Shown: positions 27,324 to 36,769, counted from the first letter of the stretch. The stretch is DNA of 40,000 bases from Symbiodinium natans (GCA_905221605.1 CAJNDS010002379.1:1030001-1070000); one strand, 5' to 3'. The notes: generated by a model from the sequence alone, not told the origin. A program made the numbers and translations.

Positions 27324-27416
27324 GTCACGCGCCCGTGGCATGTAAGCTCTTGGATGCGACCGGAGCTTCATGTCCAAGCTCCCAAATCTTTTCTTTGGGG
27401 GAACGTGAAGTCCAAC
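27324..27416 (-). CDS. Candidate exon with possible GA donor
   Basis: The acceptor is GGTTCAG^ and the end is CGTGAC^GATTAGGG. GA donors occur in dinoflagellates. Thirty-one codons read VGLHVPPKKRFGSLDMKLRS then HPRAYMPRARD. The plus strand is also open (APVACKLLDATGASCPSSQ). Confidence 0.35.
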
Positions 27417-27429
27417 CTGAACCCTAGGG

Positions 27430-27513
27430 GTTTAGAGTTTAGGGTTTAGGGTTTAGGGTTTAGGGTTTAGGGTTTAGGGTTTAGGGTTTAGGGTTTAGGG
27501 TTTAGGGTTTAGG
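27430..27513 (+). repeat. Telomeric TTTAGGG array
   Basis: About 12 units. Confidence 0.95.
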
Positions 27514-27526
27514 GCTTCTATTCCAG

Positions 27527-27615
27527 GCCGTGTGACCCAAGCCGACCTAGCCAGCGCTCCACGTCATCCCAAAGAATATTGAACAATGCTCGTTCTGGCG
27601 CAAAAGCTTTCGAGG
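27527..27615 (+). CDS. Candidate exon, Ser/Arg/Gln-rich
   Basis: The acceptor is GGCTTCTATTCCAG^ and the donor is TCGAGG^GTTTTCAG. Twenty-nine codons read PCDPSRPSQRSTSSQRILNN then ARSGAKAFE. Confidence 0.4.
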
Positions 27616-27744
27616 GTTTTCAGTTGGGGACTCATTTTTTCCGATGACCTAAAACCCTAAACCCTAAACCAAGAACCCTACACCCTAAACCCTTAATCCC
27701 CAAACCAAGGGTTTAGGGCGTTTATGGCTAGGGCTTAGGGCAAG

Positions 27745-27803
27745 TCGATAGACGTCATGTGCGAGGGATGGGGCCAGTCCCATGGTTTCTTGTGGCCGCC
27801 AAG
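27745..27803 (+). CDS. Candidate exon
   Basis: The acceptor is AGGGCAAG^ and the donor is CCAAG^GTTGGC. Nineteen codons read SIDVMCEGWGQSHGFLWPP. The donor sits in a CCGCCA/TGGCGG hairpin. Confidence 0.4.
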
Positions 27804-27889
27804 GTTGGCGGATTTGGCCTAAACCCTAAACCCTAAACCATCAAGACCTGTGTAAATAGAAATTGTATAGCGTCACCAAGCACAATGGT

Positions 27890-29225
27890 GCCTTTCAGAC
27901 AAAAGCCAACGCCAGTGATGTTTGGCCATATTGCTACAAACCTCCCAATCTAGGATCAAAACAATGATTTTCGCCAGTTTGGCAGCCTTGCAAAGCACCA
28001 AATGGCAAATTTTCCTGGTTGTTGACCATTTTGGGCCTTCACAAACCTTGAATTAAGGCCATGGAAACCCCCAAATAGCCGATGTTTGATCATTTTGGGC
28101 CTTCACAAACCCTGAATTAAGGCCAAATCATAGGGATTTCCCTTAGGCTTGCGGCCTTCGAACCCCCCCAAATGGCGAACTTTAGTGAGCTTTGGCCCTG
28201 TTGGGCCTTCACAAGCCTGAATCCGCCGAGGCCTCGGGCCGGAGGTGTAAAGGTTGTCAGAACAGGCACCCTCCAAATCCTCCCCCCACATCCAAAGCCC
28301 TTTTTCGGACCCTTTTTTTGGCCTCAAATGGGTACCCCCTCTGGGAAACCGGGGTCCGCAAGCGGACGGTTCGCCAGGACCAGAGGCAGTTGAAGCCGGG
28401 GAGGTGGGGGGGGGTGGGGGGGGGGGTGGGGGGGGGTGGGGGGGGGGGGGTTGGGGGGGTGGGCGGGGTGAACCCCTCCCCCCCCCCCACCCCACCTCCC
28501 CCCTCCCCCCCTCGCCTTAAACCTTAAGGGGCCTGGCTCAACCCTACGATCACTCCAAGCCGAACCCTAAACCCAAAAAAACCCTCAACCCCAAAGCGTG
28601 AACCTTGAGCCCTAAACTAACCCTCAACCCCAAACCCCAAACCATAAACCATAAACCCGGAACCCTCAACCCTCAACCCTCAACCCAACCCTTATTGCTT
28701 GGGGTCCAGCGACTTGGGCGCTGCGGAATCAGCATGCTCACGCGGATGCGCTGGGCCGGGCCGAGGCGGGTCGCGTAGCGTTAAAATTAAGGCCAAAATT
28801 GGCGGCTTTGGAAATCCCCCATATGGCCAATTCTCGTGTTTTTTGACCATTTTGGGCCTTCACAAACTCTGAATTAAGGCCAAAACATAAGGATTTTCTC
28901 TAGTTTGGCGGCCGTGGAAACCCCCCAACCGGCAAAGTTCAGACCGTTTCGGGCCTTCACAAATGGCAAAATTTGTGATTTTTCACAATTTTGGTACCTT
29001 CACAAGCCTCGAATTAAGGCCAAAAACAAGGGTTTTCCTTAGGTTGGCAGCCTTGGAAAGCCTCCAAATGGCAAATTCTAGCGATTTTTGACCATTTTGA
29101 GCCTTCACAAGCCTGAATTAAGGCCAAATCATAGGGATTTTCCTAAGTTGGCGGCCTTGGAAACCACCCAGTGATTTTTGATATTTTTGGCCATATTGAA
29201 ACAAGCCCGCAAAAGCCCGTGTTTT
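27890..29225 (+). repeat. Degenerate dispersed/tandem repeat with GGCCTTCACAAAC
   Basis: Units of roughly 100-130 bp contain ATTTTGGGCCTTCACAAAC, CTGAATTAAGGCCAAA and GGCGGCCTTGGAAACCCCCC. The GCCTTCACAA word recurs near 28034, 28097, 28205, 28855, 28952, 28998 and 29101. Interrupted at 28223-28794 by an insertion. No coding region was found. Confidence 0.85.
28223..28794. mobile_element. Insertion within the GGCCTTCACAAAC repeat
   Basis: The host word CCTGAATTAAGGCC is split: CCTGAAT ends at 28222 and AATTAAGGCC resumes near 28795. The insert starts CCGCCGAGGCCTCGGGCC, has a G-rich then C-rich core (28397-28515) and CCCTAAA-like DNA, and ends GGGCCGGGCCGAGGCGGG. Its GC-rich ends and homopolymer core resemble family A, so it may be a divergent relative. 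Pro/Gly-rich frames over the core are artefacts. Confidence 0.55.
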
Positions 29226-29414
29226 TTCAGCGTTGTTTCGCCAAATCGGCCTGTTTCAGCCAAAAGTTATAAAACAAAACCCGCGCGAAACTCCGGACAC
29301 AAACCCTATACAATTTCTATAAACCCTAAACCCTAAACCCTAAACCCCAAACCCTAAACCCAAGTGGTACTGAGAATTTGGGGATACAGGCACCCTAGAC
29401 CCTAAGCCCTAAAC

Positions 29415-29494
29415 CCTGTTGTTGCTGGTTGTTGCTCGCTCCAGTCGATGAGGGAGGTGCCCAGCTGTGGACGACAGCCCCTTTCGATTTCGGT
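29415..29494 (-). CDS. Candidate exon ending in a telomeric intron
   Basis: The acceptor is CCACTGAG^ and the donor is CAACAGG^GTTTAGGG. Twenty-six codons read TEIERGCRPQLGTSLIDWSE then QQPATT. Confidence 0.45.
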
Positions 29495-29509
29495 CTCAGT
29501 GGGGTCTAG

Positions 29510-29690
29510 GGTTTAGGGTCTAGGGTCTAGGGTTTAGGGTTCAGGGTTTGGGGCTTAGGGTTTAGGGTTTAGGGTTAAGGGTTTAGGGTTTAGGGTTTAG
29601 GGTTTAGGGTTTAGGGTTTAGGGTTCAGGGTTTGGGGTTTAGGGTTTAGGGTTTAGGGTTTAGGGTTTAAGGTTTAGGGTTTAGGGTCTA
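29510..29690 (+). repeat. Telomeric TTTAGGG array
   Basis: About 25 units with TCTAGGG and TTCAGGG variants. Confidence 0.9.
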
Positions 29691-29802
29691 GGGATACCTC
29701 CAACTGCTCATCCAACGAAAGCACGCCCGGAAAAGTTCTCATGCGGACGCATACACTCGCACCAATAAAGTGAAGAGTTCAAGTATCGTTTTTTCCTCGC
29801 TC

Positions 29803-29898
29803 TAAACCCTAAACCCTAAACCCTAAACCCTAAACCCTAAACCCTAAACCCTAAACCCTAAACCCTAAACCCTAAACCCTAAACCCTAAACCCTAAAC
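29803..29898 (-). repeat. CCCTAAA array
   Basis: About 13 perfect units. The unique stretch 29990-30245 that follows has a pyrimidine/purine mix and no exon with clear sites. Confidence 0.95.
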
Positions 29899-30713
29899 CG
29901 TAATCTAGGATGATGTAGCCCAGTTTAGAGGCTTTCAAGCGTTGGGGTGGTCCAGCGCTTTGGGGCTTGAGGGGTAGGGGTTTAGGGTTCAGGGTTTATG
30001 GTAAGGTCGCAAGGTTTCCATGGGACTTTGTTCTCGGGCTCTCGGCTTCCCCTACTGACTCACTATGGGGAAGCGCTGCACCTGAACGATTTTGCACTGA
30101 TGGGCTTTCTAAGGTCTACAGGGTCCTGAAGGGGGAACCTTAGGGATTCTTAGGGAGCCTCAGGGAGTGGCACCTTGGGTTACATACCCCCTTGAAACCC
30201 CCCCTCCCTTCGGCCTTCGGGACCTGAGAGAAGATTTTACAGTCAGGCAAAGCCTAGACCCTAAACCCTAAACCCTGAACCCCAAACCCCAAACCCTAAA
30301 CCCTAAACTTCACTTCGGCGTTCTTCTGAGATCGCTACATGCAAGTCCATTGAAAATAGTGGGACTTAGGGCTTAGAGGTTAGGGTTTAGGGTTTAGGGT
30401 TTAATTCTTGAGGCCTTAGTTTACATCAGTGGTCTTGTGTTCCCTGTCCGTATATCTGTTCGGACAGGAAATAGGGCTCTTAGTGGTGTTAGGGGTTGTA
30501 TTGCGAGTATCCCCAAAAGGACGCCTAAGGCACTCACCAGCGTCTATCAGTGCAACCCTATATGGGGGGCTTACGAAAATAGGGGACCTCTAAAAGAGTC
30601 CCCAAATGGTAGAATTCCTTTGTACGAAGGATCCCAGAAACCCCCACATCCACTATCCAACGACGGCAATATGACAACCCTAAACCCTAAACCCCAAACC
30701 CTAAACCCTAAAC

Positions 30714-30765
30714 CCTGCCTCATATGCTCTTCCGTGCTCTGCTGGTGCCAATGCACGTCCGGGAA
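30714..30765 (-). CDS. Candidate exon ending in a telomeric intron
   Basis: The acceptor is TTTCGCAG^ and the donor is GGCAGG^GTTTAGGG. Seventeen codons read FPDVHWHQQSTEEHMRQ. Plus-strand frames are also open, including one ATG frame from 30437 that runs through telomeric DNA. Confidence 0.4.
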
Positions 30766-30916
30766 CTGCGAAACTTGCATCAGCCGTTAACAGGCCTTGG
30801 CTAGATTGCTCTGATTCAAGCAATCGCAAGCTGCCCAAAATTCTTGGTTTTAGGGTTTAGGGGTTGAATTAGGGTTTAGGGTTTGAGGTTTAGGGTTTAG
30901 GGTACGAGCTCAAGAC

Positions 30917-31186
30917 GTGCTTAGAGCTGGAAGGTGTGTGGCTTGGGGTTTTAGGGTTCGGTGGAAGGAAATTCCCAGTTTAAGGTGGGATTTAAGGGCT
31001 GAAGGTCTTCCTTGTAAGGGCACAAAGTACCTAGAGACATGCAATTTTGAAACGGATATTTTGGGCGGTTGCTGGATGCAAGAAATACCAGCGGCAGAAC
31101 AGCGACGCTGGCAAAACGCAAGAAACTTTGGTCGCCGGGCCTGCACCCGGCGTGAGGAGTTACCTTTTGGGGGCTTAGCCCTCTAG
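30917..31186 (+). CDS. Candidate coding island, 89 codons
   Basis: This is the longest ATG frame lying entirely outside repeats. The second half (TKYLETCNFETDILGGCW, then EIPAAEQRRWQNARNFGRR and REELPFGG) is protein-like and ends with a stop before CCCTAAA DNA. It may be one or two exons, since internal AG and GT sites exist. The antisense frame is open but less natural. The family is unknown. Confidence 0.4.
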   Translation: MLRAGRCVAWGFRVRWKEIPSLRWDLRAEGLPCKGTKYLETCNFETDILGGCWMQEIPAAEQRRWQNARNFGRRACTRREELPFGGLAL

Positions 31187-31255
31187 ATGCAAAAACCCGA
31201 GCCCCAAACCCTAAACCCTGAACCCTGAACCCTAAACCCTAAACCCTTTACCGCC

Positions 31256-31319
31256 ATGTCCGTGCACTCCAGCTCTGCAGAAGTCCTGGGCGCCGCGGCA
31301 GGGGGGTTTGGGATTGCAG
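31256..31319 (+). CDS. Candidate first exon with ATG
   Basis: The start context is ACCGCCATGTCC. Twenty-one codons (MSVHSSSAEVLGAAAGGFGI then A) run to a donor TTGCAG^GTTTAGGG. The upstream DNA is CCCTAAA array and the downstream intron begins as TTTAGGG repeat. Confidence 0.4.
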
Positions 31320-31465
31320 GTTTAGGGTTTAGGGTTTGGGGTTTGGGGTTTGGGGTTCGAGGTTCGGGGTTTAACGTTTAGTGTTTAGGGTTTGGGGTTT
31401 GGGGTTTGGAGTTTGGGGTTTGGTGTTTGGGGTTTGGGGTTTGGGGTTTGGAGTTTGGCGTTTAG
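31320..31465 (+). repeat. TTTGGGG-type degenerate array
   Basis: Mostly GGGGTTT units with TTTAGTG and TTTGGAG variants, leading into the family A element. Confidence 0.85.
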
Positions 31466-31477
31466 GATAAATGTAAT

Positions 31478-31955
31478 CCGCCGACCCTGGCGGCGTGTTG
31501 GATGGGAAAAGGAGGTGAAAACCTCCCTCTTTCCCTCCTTGCCCCCCCAAAACGCGGATGGGGGGCGGGTACCCGGGCAGCTTTTCCATGGAGGGCCAGG
31601 CCACCCACACCGTAAACTCACGGACCATAGGCGGTTTCGCACAGCCGACCCCCCCCCACCTACCCCCCCTACCCCCCCCCCCCACCCCCGCTACCCCCCC
31701 CCTCCAGGTTGCTGGGCTACGTGATGGGGGCTTGGCTTCAACCCCAACGTTTCTTTCCCCAACCTACGCCCCCCTACTGCCCTCCTTCAAGCTGGCTGCA
31801 GCTCGTGTTTGGGTCCTGGTGCTACCCCCTACCCCCCCCCCCCCCCAACGTTTCACAGAGGCTCAGCAAATCAACTTTTGGCATCCTTTGAGCTGACGAG
31901 CGCGTTTAAACCTTTCAACTATGCTCCAGCGGGGTCAGCGGAGGCTCTTAAATTA
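31478..31955 (+). mobile_element. Family A element, copy 3
   Basis: It starts CCGCCGACCCTGGCGGCG and ends AGCGGGGTCAGCGGAGGCTC then TTAAATT. The C-rich core is at 31645-31705. It is more diverged than copies 1 and 2 in the right part but keeps ACGTTTCACAGA and CAACTATGCTCCAGCGGGGT. Confidence 0.65.
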
Positions 31956-31959
31956 GAAC

Positions 31960-32053
31960 TGTACTTTAAAGCCTCTTAAGTGCCCTAATATGGTTATAAG
32001 TACCGCGATAAGTACAGTTATGACTGGTTAATAAGTAGCATGAACCTCCAAGT
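31960..32053. mobile_element. Rearranged ACTTGGA-family element
   Basis: Its right end GTACAGTTATGACTGGTTAA..CATGAACCTCCAAGT matches the right end of 17188-17323. The left part carries TTAAGTGCCC and ATGGTTATAA in altered order. Confidence 0.6.
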
Positions 32054-32102
32054 GGAGGATGTTTCGGCGTGACTCAGCTTATCCGAGCACGCAAGCCCAA
32101 GG
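32053..32102 (+). CDS. Candidate exon starting at a foldback terminus
   Basis: The acceptor AG is the end of the foldback element (ACCTCCAAG^). The donor is CCCAAGG^GTCCAGG. Sixteen codons read WRMFRRDSAYPSTQAQ. Confidence 0.3.
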
Positions 32103-32178
32103 GTCCAGGGTCTAGGGTTTAGGGTTTAGGGCTTAGGGTTTGGGGTTTAGGGTTTAGGGCTGAGGGTTTGCCCTGAAG

Positions 32179-32238
32179 ACTCGAGGTTTGCACGAACTGG
32201 ACAAAGAGGGGGTTTCTCCGTTTCTCTCTCCTACCTAA
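32179..32238 (+). CDS. Candidate terminal exon
   Basis: The acceptor is CCCTGAAG^. Nineteen codons (TRGLHELDKEGVSPFLSPT) are followed by TAA. Confidence 0.3.
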   Translation, partial: TRGLHELDKEGVSPFLSPT

Positions 32239-32349
32239 GACGCGGATTCGCGCGACTAGAACCGCAGCTCGAAACCCAAAACCCGACCCTTGCCAGGGGT
32301 TTAGGGTTCAGGGCTTCGGGTTTGGGGTTAGGGTTTGGGGCCGCAACAG

Positions 32350-32499
32350 AATCTTGCAGCAGAAAAGGCAACCTCGGATCTGTTGCAACCAATCGCTTGG
32401 GCTTCGGCAGCAAGGACCCTTTCTATTCTAAGCCCCTGCACACCAGACATTCAGGGCTTGGGGGTTCAAATCGAAGGGGTCTCTTTGACCAAGTCATGA
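32350..32499 (+). CDS. Candidate exon, 49 codons to stop
   Basis: The acceptor is GCCGCAACAG^. The frame reads NLAAEKATSDLLQPIAWASA, continues ARTLSILSPCTPDIQGLG and ends IEGVSLTKS with a TGA. It is strongly amphipathic with no telomere-derived codons. It is more convincing than the overlapping ATG frame from 32322, which starts in repeat DNA. Confidence 0.45.
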   Translation, partial: NLAAEKATSDLLQPIAWASAARTLSILSPCTPDIQGLGVQIEGVSLTKS

Positions 32500-32699
32500 A
32501 CCTCGCAACCTTAAAGCCATCCCTAAACCCTAAGCCCTGAAACCTCTAAACCCGAAACCCTGAAGCCCCTAAACCCTAAACCCTCAACCCCTACCCTAAG
32601 CTCAGCCTCGTCCCCTAAGCCATCTTATCCTCTCAACCCCTGAACCCTTAACATCCCTAAACCTGCCAAAGCCTCAACCCTCTTAACGCCTCAGCCCTA

Positions 32700-32757
32700 A
32701 ACCCTAAACCCTAAACCCTAAACCCTAAACCCTAAACCCTAAACCCTAAACCCTCTA
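32700..32757 (-). repeat. CCCTAAA array followed by poly-C/poly-A
   Basis: About 8 units. At 32791-32822 there are 14 C followed by 18 A, an unusual double homopolymer. Confidence 0.9.
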
Positions 32758-32879
32758 AACCCTAAACCCTCTAAACCCTTAACCCTAACACCCCCCCCCC
32801 CCCCAAAAAAAAAAAAAAAAAAGTTCGCAGAGTGGAATCGGCAGACCAACACCGCCCTCCCGGTAAAGCTCACCGGCCT

Positions 32880-32965
32880 TAGGGTTTAGGGTTTAGGGTT
32901 TAGGGTTTAGGGTTTAGGGTTTAGGGTTTAGGGTTTAGGGTTTAGGGTTTAGGGTTTAGGGCTTG
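32880..32965 (+). repeat. Telomeric TTTAGGG array
   Basis: About 12 units. The DNA at 32966-33260 is decayed repeat, and 33266-33350 is a TA/CATA microsatellite. Confidence 0.95.
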
Positions 32966-33517
32966 GGGTTTAGGGTTTGAGGGATTCGGGTTTCGGGCTT
33001 AAGGAGTTAGGGTTGTAAGGAGGGTGCCAAGGAATTGGGGTTAAGATCCTAGGGTTGAGCGTTTGCGGGCGGTTTTGGGAAGGGCTTAGGACTTAGACGG
33101 TTTACGGGTTGGGTTGGGTTTGCTTTACGAATTTGCTCGGTTGCCTAATTTCCCCTAAACCCTAACTGATGTTGAGGGTTCGGGGCGGGGGGGGGGGGGG
33201 GGTTGGGGCTTAGGGTGTTGATTCGGGACTAGGGTTGCACGTCTTCGTCGCCCCCTGGCTCCGTGACATATATATATATATATTGTATGTGATATATACA
33301 TACATACATACATACATATGTATATATATATATATACATAAATATATTTAATGTTTGAAAACGGGTGGGGTTGTTCCAGCCACGGCAACAGGAAAGCCTA
33401 AACACTAAAGCCTAAACCCGAAACCCTAAACCCGAATTTGAGCCCTCAGCAAACACCAAGGACCCCAAGCCCCTAAACCCTAAACCCTAAACCCTAAACC
33501 CCCTCCACAAACATTAG

Positions 33518-33595
33518 GGAATCCAGCCTTACGAGCGCCAAGCGCCCTGCCAAAACGACGGAACGCCGAATGCATGAACCCGAAGCTTGAGCAGG
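33518..33595 (+). CDS. Candidate exon, basic
   Basis: The acceptor is AACATTAG^ and the donor is GAGCAGG^GTTTAGGG. Twenty-five codons read NPALRAPSALPKRRNAECMN then PKLEQ. Another frame (ESSLTSAKRPAKTTERRMHE) is open to a stop inside the island. Confidence 0.4.
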
Positions 33596-33835
33596 GTTTA
33601 GGGCTTAGGGTTTAGGGTTTAGGGCTTAGGGCTTACGGCTTAGGGCTTAGGGTGCCCTACACCCCAAACCCTCAACCGTTGGACCGATTCGATGGCCAAA
33701 CCTCCCCACCTCTCCAACCCCAACACCCCCAACGCAAGCCCGCAACCCAACCCAGCCCTACCGAACCCAACTCGGCAAGACCCTAAACCCTAAACCCTAA
33801 ACCCTAAACCCTAAACCCGAAACTCAACCTTGCAG

Positions 33836-33883
33836 GCCAAGGCACGGCTATTGAAGGTCATGCAGAAACTTGCAAAACTCTCC
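33836..33883 (+). CDS. Candidate exon, amphipathic helix
   Basis: Sixteen codons in phase 0 (AKARLLKVMQKLAKLS) lie between CAACCTTGCAG^ and CTCTCC^GTAGGGGC. Both sites fit consensus, and the helix periodicity is clear. If joined to 33518-33595 the required phase would instead give QGTAIEGHAETCKTL, so the two may not be adjacent exons. Confidence 0.45.
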
Positions 33884-33934
33884 GTAGGGGCAGGTTCCTG
33901 TCGAACACTGCTTGCCCCTTAGGGTTCAGGGTTT

Positions 33935-34035
33935 AGGGTTTTAGGGTTTAGGGTTTAGGGTTTAGGGTTTAGGGTTTAGTGTTTAGGGTTTAGGGCTTAG
34001 GGTTTAGGGTTTAGGGTTTAGGGTTTAGGGTGTAG
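33935..34035 (+). repeat. Telomeric TTTAGGG array
   Basis: About 14 units with TTTAGTG and GGGCTTA variants. Confidence 0.9.
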
Positions 34036-34173
34036 CATTGTTCAGCTGTACGCACGTGTGTGCAGACATGCCCACCCCAAGACCACCCAAACACTACTCA
34101 AAACGAACCAAACCAGAGCCAGCCAAACCAAAGCCAGCCCACATCCAAACACTTCTGCATTCAGACTTGTTGC

Positions 34174-35221
34174 TATAAACAGGCTTTGTGAAAGTCATGT
34201 CTAGAAGCTCACCAGAGCCAAACTAACGTTTGCGTTGGGGGTTGTCTTCGGCCGGAGGCCTTCTCATTGTTTCTATTCTCGACGTCGGGATGTGATGGTG
34301 TTACTATAAACAGGCTTTGTGAAAGTCATGTCTAGAAGCTCACCAGAGCCAAATCAGCGTTTGCGTTGGGGGTTGTCTTCGGCCGGAGGCCTTCTCATTG
34401 TTTCTATTCTCGACGTCGGGATGTGATGGTGTTACTATAAACAGGCTTTGTGAAAGTCATGTCTAGAAGCTCACCAGAGCCAAATCAGCGTTTGCGTTGG
34501 GGGTTGTCTTCGGCCGGAGGCCTTCTCATTGTTTCTATTCTCGACGTCGGGATGTGATGGTGTTACTATAAACAGGCTTTGTGAAAGTCATGTCTAGAAG
34601 CTCACCAGAGCCAAATCAGCGTTTGCGTTGGGGGTTGTCTTCGGCCGGAGGCCTTCTCATTGTTTCTATTCTCGACGTCGGGATGTGATGGTGTTACTAT
34701 AAACAGGCTTTGTGAAAGTCATGTCTAGAAGCTCACCAGAGCCAAATCAGCGTTTGCGTTGGGGGTTGTCTTCGGCCGGAGGCCTTCTCATTGTTTCTAT
34801 TCTCGACGTCGGGATGTGATGGTGTTACTATAAACAGGCTTTGTGAAAGTCATGTCTAGAAGCTCACCAGAGCCAAATCAGCGTTTGCGTTGGGGGTTGT
34901 CTTCGGCCGGAGGCCTTCTCATTGTTTCTATTCTCGACGTCGGGATGTGATGGTGTTACTATAAACAGGCTTTGTGAAAGTCATGTCTAGAAGCTCACCA
35001 GAGCCAAATCAGCGTTTGCGTTGGGGGTTGTCTTCGGCCGGAGGCCTTCTCATTGTTTCTATTCTCGACGTCGGGATGTCATGGTGTTACTATAAACAGG
35101 CTTTGTGAAAGTCATGTCTATAGAAGCTCACCAGAGCCAAATCAGCGTTTGCGTTGGGGGGTGTCTTCGGCCGGAGGGCCTTCTCCTTGTTTTTCTTCTT
35201 TATGCCGGAGCGTAGAGGCTG
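34174..35221 (+). repeat. 131 bp tandem repeat, eight near-identical units
   Basis: TATAAACAGGCTTTGTGAAA starts units at 34174, 34305, 34436, 34567, 34698, 34829, 34960 and 35091, exactly 131 bp apart. Units 2-7 look identical. Each contains CTTCGGCCGGAGGCC (a hairpin) and TTCTCGACGTCGGGATGTGA. All frames are interrupted. One or two degenerate units follow to 35330. Confidence 0.95.
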
Positions 35222-35600
35222 CATGGCGACAAACCCTTTGCTAGAAAGATCTAGAAGCTTGCAAGAGCCAAATCAGCGTTTGCGTTGGGGGGTGTCTTCG
35301 GCCGGAGGGCTTTCTCATTGTTTTTTCAGGCTACATGGCGTCAGACCTGCCTTGTCAAGGACATCAATGAAGCCTTCAGCCGTGGCAGGGGCCTTTCAGG
35401 GGCCTTTCTGGGTTTCTTGGGCCTCTTCAGGGGCCTTGCAATGTCGCCTTCAGCCGTGGCAGGGGCCTCCCAGGCCTTTGGGCCTTTTTTGAGGGTTTTG
35501 GGGCTTTGGGGGGCTTAGGGGCCTCCACAGCCCTCCAGGCCCTGGGGGCCTTTCAGGGCCTCCCAGGGCCGCCTCCTGGCAATTGAACAAAAAACTCAGG
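35222..35600 (+). repeat. Degenerate units and GGGGCCT-rich segment
   Basis: The decayed 131 bp unit (AGAGCCAAATCAGCGTTTGC) recurs at 35256. Beyond 35360, AGGGGCC words and a repeated CTTCAGCCGTGGCAGGGGCC (about 35372 and 35451) appear. The open frames up to 112 codons derive from these repeats. Confidence 0.7.
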
Positions 35601-35649
35601 CGTCCTGAGCTAGGCGACTGTAGCCTGGCAACCCCTCAGGGGTGCGGTT

Positions 35650-35679
35650 GGCAGGCTCTGCAGCTCAGCAGAGCCTGCC
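35650..35679. promoter_or_regulatory. Perfect hairpin immediately before a candidate start codon
   Basis: GGCAGGCTCTGC and GCAGAGCCTGCC (12 bp arms, 6 nt loop) end one base before the ATG at 35680. It could be a 5' UTR structure or a chance palindrome. Confidence 0.5.
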
Positions 35680-35739
35680 ATGGTCTCGCTGGCGCTCGAC
35701 GCGCCCGCCTACCCACAGAAGGAGAGGGGTGGCGGGCGG
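35680..35739 (+). CDS. Candidate first exon with ATG and telomeric intron
   Basis: The start context is CCTGCCATGG. Twenty codons (MVSLALDAPAYPQKERGGGR) run to a donor GGGCGG^GTTTAGGG at the edge of the longest telomeric array in the window. Confidence 0.4.
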
Positions 35740-36020
35740 GTTTAGGGTTTAGGGTTTAGGGTTTAGGGTTTAGGGTTTAGGGTTTAGGGTTTAGGGTTTA
35801 GGGTTTAGGGTTTAGGGTTTAGGGTTTAGGGTTTAGGGTTTAGGGTTTAGGGTTTAGGGTTTAGGGTTTAGGGTTTAGAGTTTTAGGGTTTAGGGTTTAG
35901 GGTTTAGGGTTTAGGGTTTAGGGTTTAGGGTTTAGGGTTTAGGGTTTAGGGTTTAGGGTTTAGGGTTTAGGGTTTAGGGTTTAGGGTTTAGGGTTTAGGG
36001 TTTAGGGTTTAGGGTTTAGG
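35740..36020 (+). repeat. Longest telomeric TTTAGGG array
   Basis: About 40 units with a single interruption (TTTAGAGTTTTAGGG near 35876). Confidence 0.98.
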
Positions 36021-36325
36021 CCAAACCCCAAACCCTCAACCCTCAACCCCAAACCCTACACCATAAGGCTTGGGGGGCGTTGGATGTTGGGCCATACCCT
36101 GAACCCTGACACAGCCCCCCAAGAAGGCTGCGGGCTTAGGGCTGACAGCTTCTGGCTTGGGGCTTAAGGCTTGGGGCTCAGGGCTCAGGGCTCAGTGGGC
36201 TTTGGGCTTAGGGCTTAAGGCTCAGGGCTTAGGGCTGAGGGCTTAGCGTCCAATTAGGGTCCTCAACCCTCAACACCCAGCAGTCCTCTTTGCTTAAATG
36301 TTCGGCAGATCTGCGTCTTCTGCAG

Positions 36326-36379
36326 AATCGCATCACGCACGCCGGGCGTGTCATGCGAAAACCTGAGCAAGACTTGCGG
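36326..36379 (+). CDS. Candidate exon with consensus splice sites
   Basis: The acceptor is GTCTTCTGCAG^ and the donor is TTGCGG^GTAGAG. Eighteen codons in phase 0 read NRITHAGRVMRKPEQDLR. Both boundaries and composition support coding. Confidence 0.5.
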
Positions 36380-36554
36380 GTAGAGAACCTGACACACCAC
36401 CTCTAACTCTCAACTCTGAACCCCAAACCCTAAACCCTAAACCCTAAAACCTAGACCGAAAACCTCTCAGCCAGAAGCGTTCATCCAAGCCCATCTCAAA
36501 CAAAAAACTAGATCGTAGACCCCAATCCCTTTAGATTTTGAATTTTGAATATTT

Positions 36555-36650
36555 CCCTAGGGTTTAGGGTTTAGGGTTTAGGGTTTAGGGTTTAGGGTTG
36601 AGGGTTGAGGGTTGAGGGTTGAGGGTTTAGGGTTTGGGTTTAGGGTTTAG
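36555..36650 (+). repeat. TTTAGGG / GGGTTGA array
   Basis: About 13 units, including four GGGTTGA variants. Confidence 0.9.
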
Positions 36651-36655
36651 GGTTT

Positions 36656-36769
36656 ACTTGGAAGCGTGTCTGATTTAGTAAATCTACTTAGTATCCCATA
36701 GAAAGCCTGTTAGAATCCCCATAACCCCCCACCTTACTAACCCTACTTACTAAGTCTAAACTTCCAAGT
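36656..36769. mobile_element. Small foldback element (ACTTGGA family)
   Basis: The termini are ACTTGGAAG (36656-36664) and CTTCCAAGT (36761-36769), with an inner TTTAGTAA / TTACTAA pair. The element is 114 bp and lies between telomeric DNA on both sides. Confidence 0.65.

Noticed and set aside
30437-30790. 117-codon plus-strand protein
   Set aside because: It passes in frame through a CCCTAAA array (TLNPKPQTLNPKP), so the continuity is fortuitous; short exons within it remain possible.
34174-35221. CRISPR array
   Set aside because: The 131 bp units are contiguous copies without distinct repeat and spacer parts, in a eukaryotic context without cas-like genes.
34174-35221. 5S rRNA, snRNA or spliced-leader gene cluster
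   Set aside because: The unit length is compatible, but I could not find a 5S internal promoter, an Sm site or a spliced-leader core sequence in the 131 bp unit.
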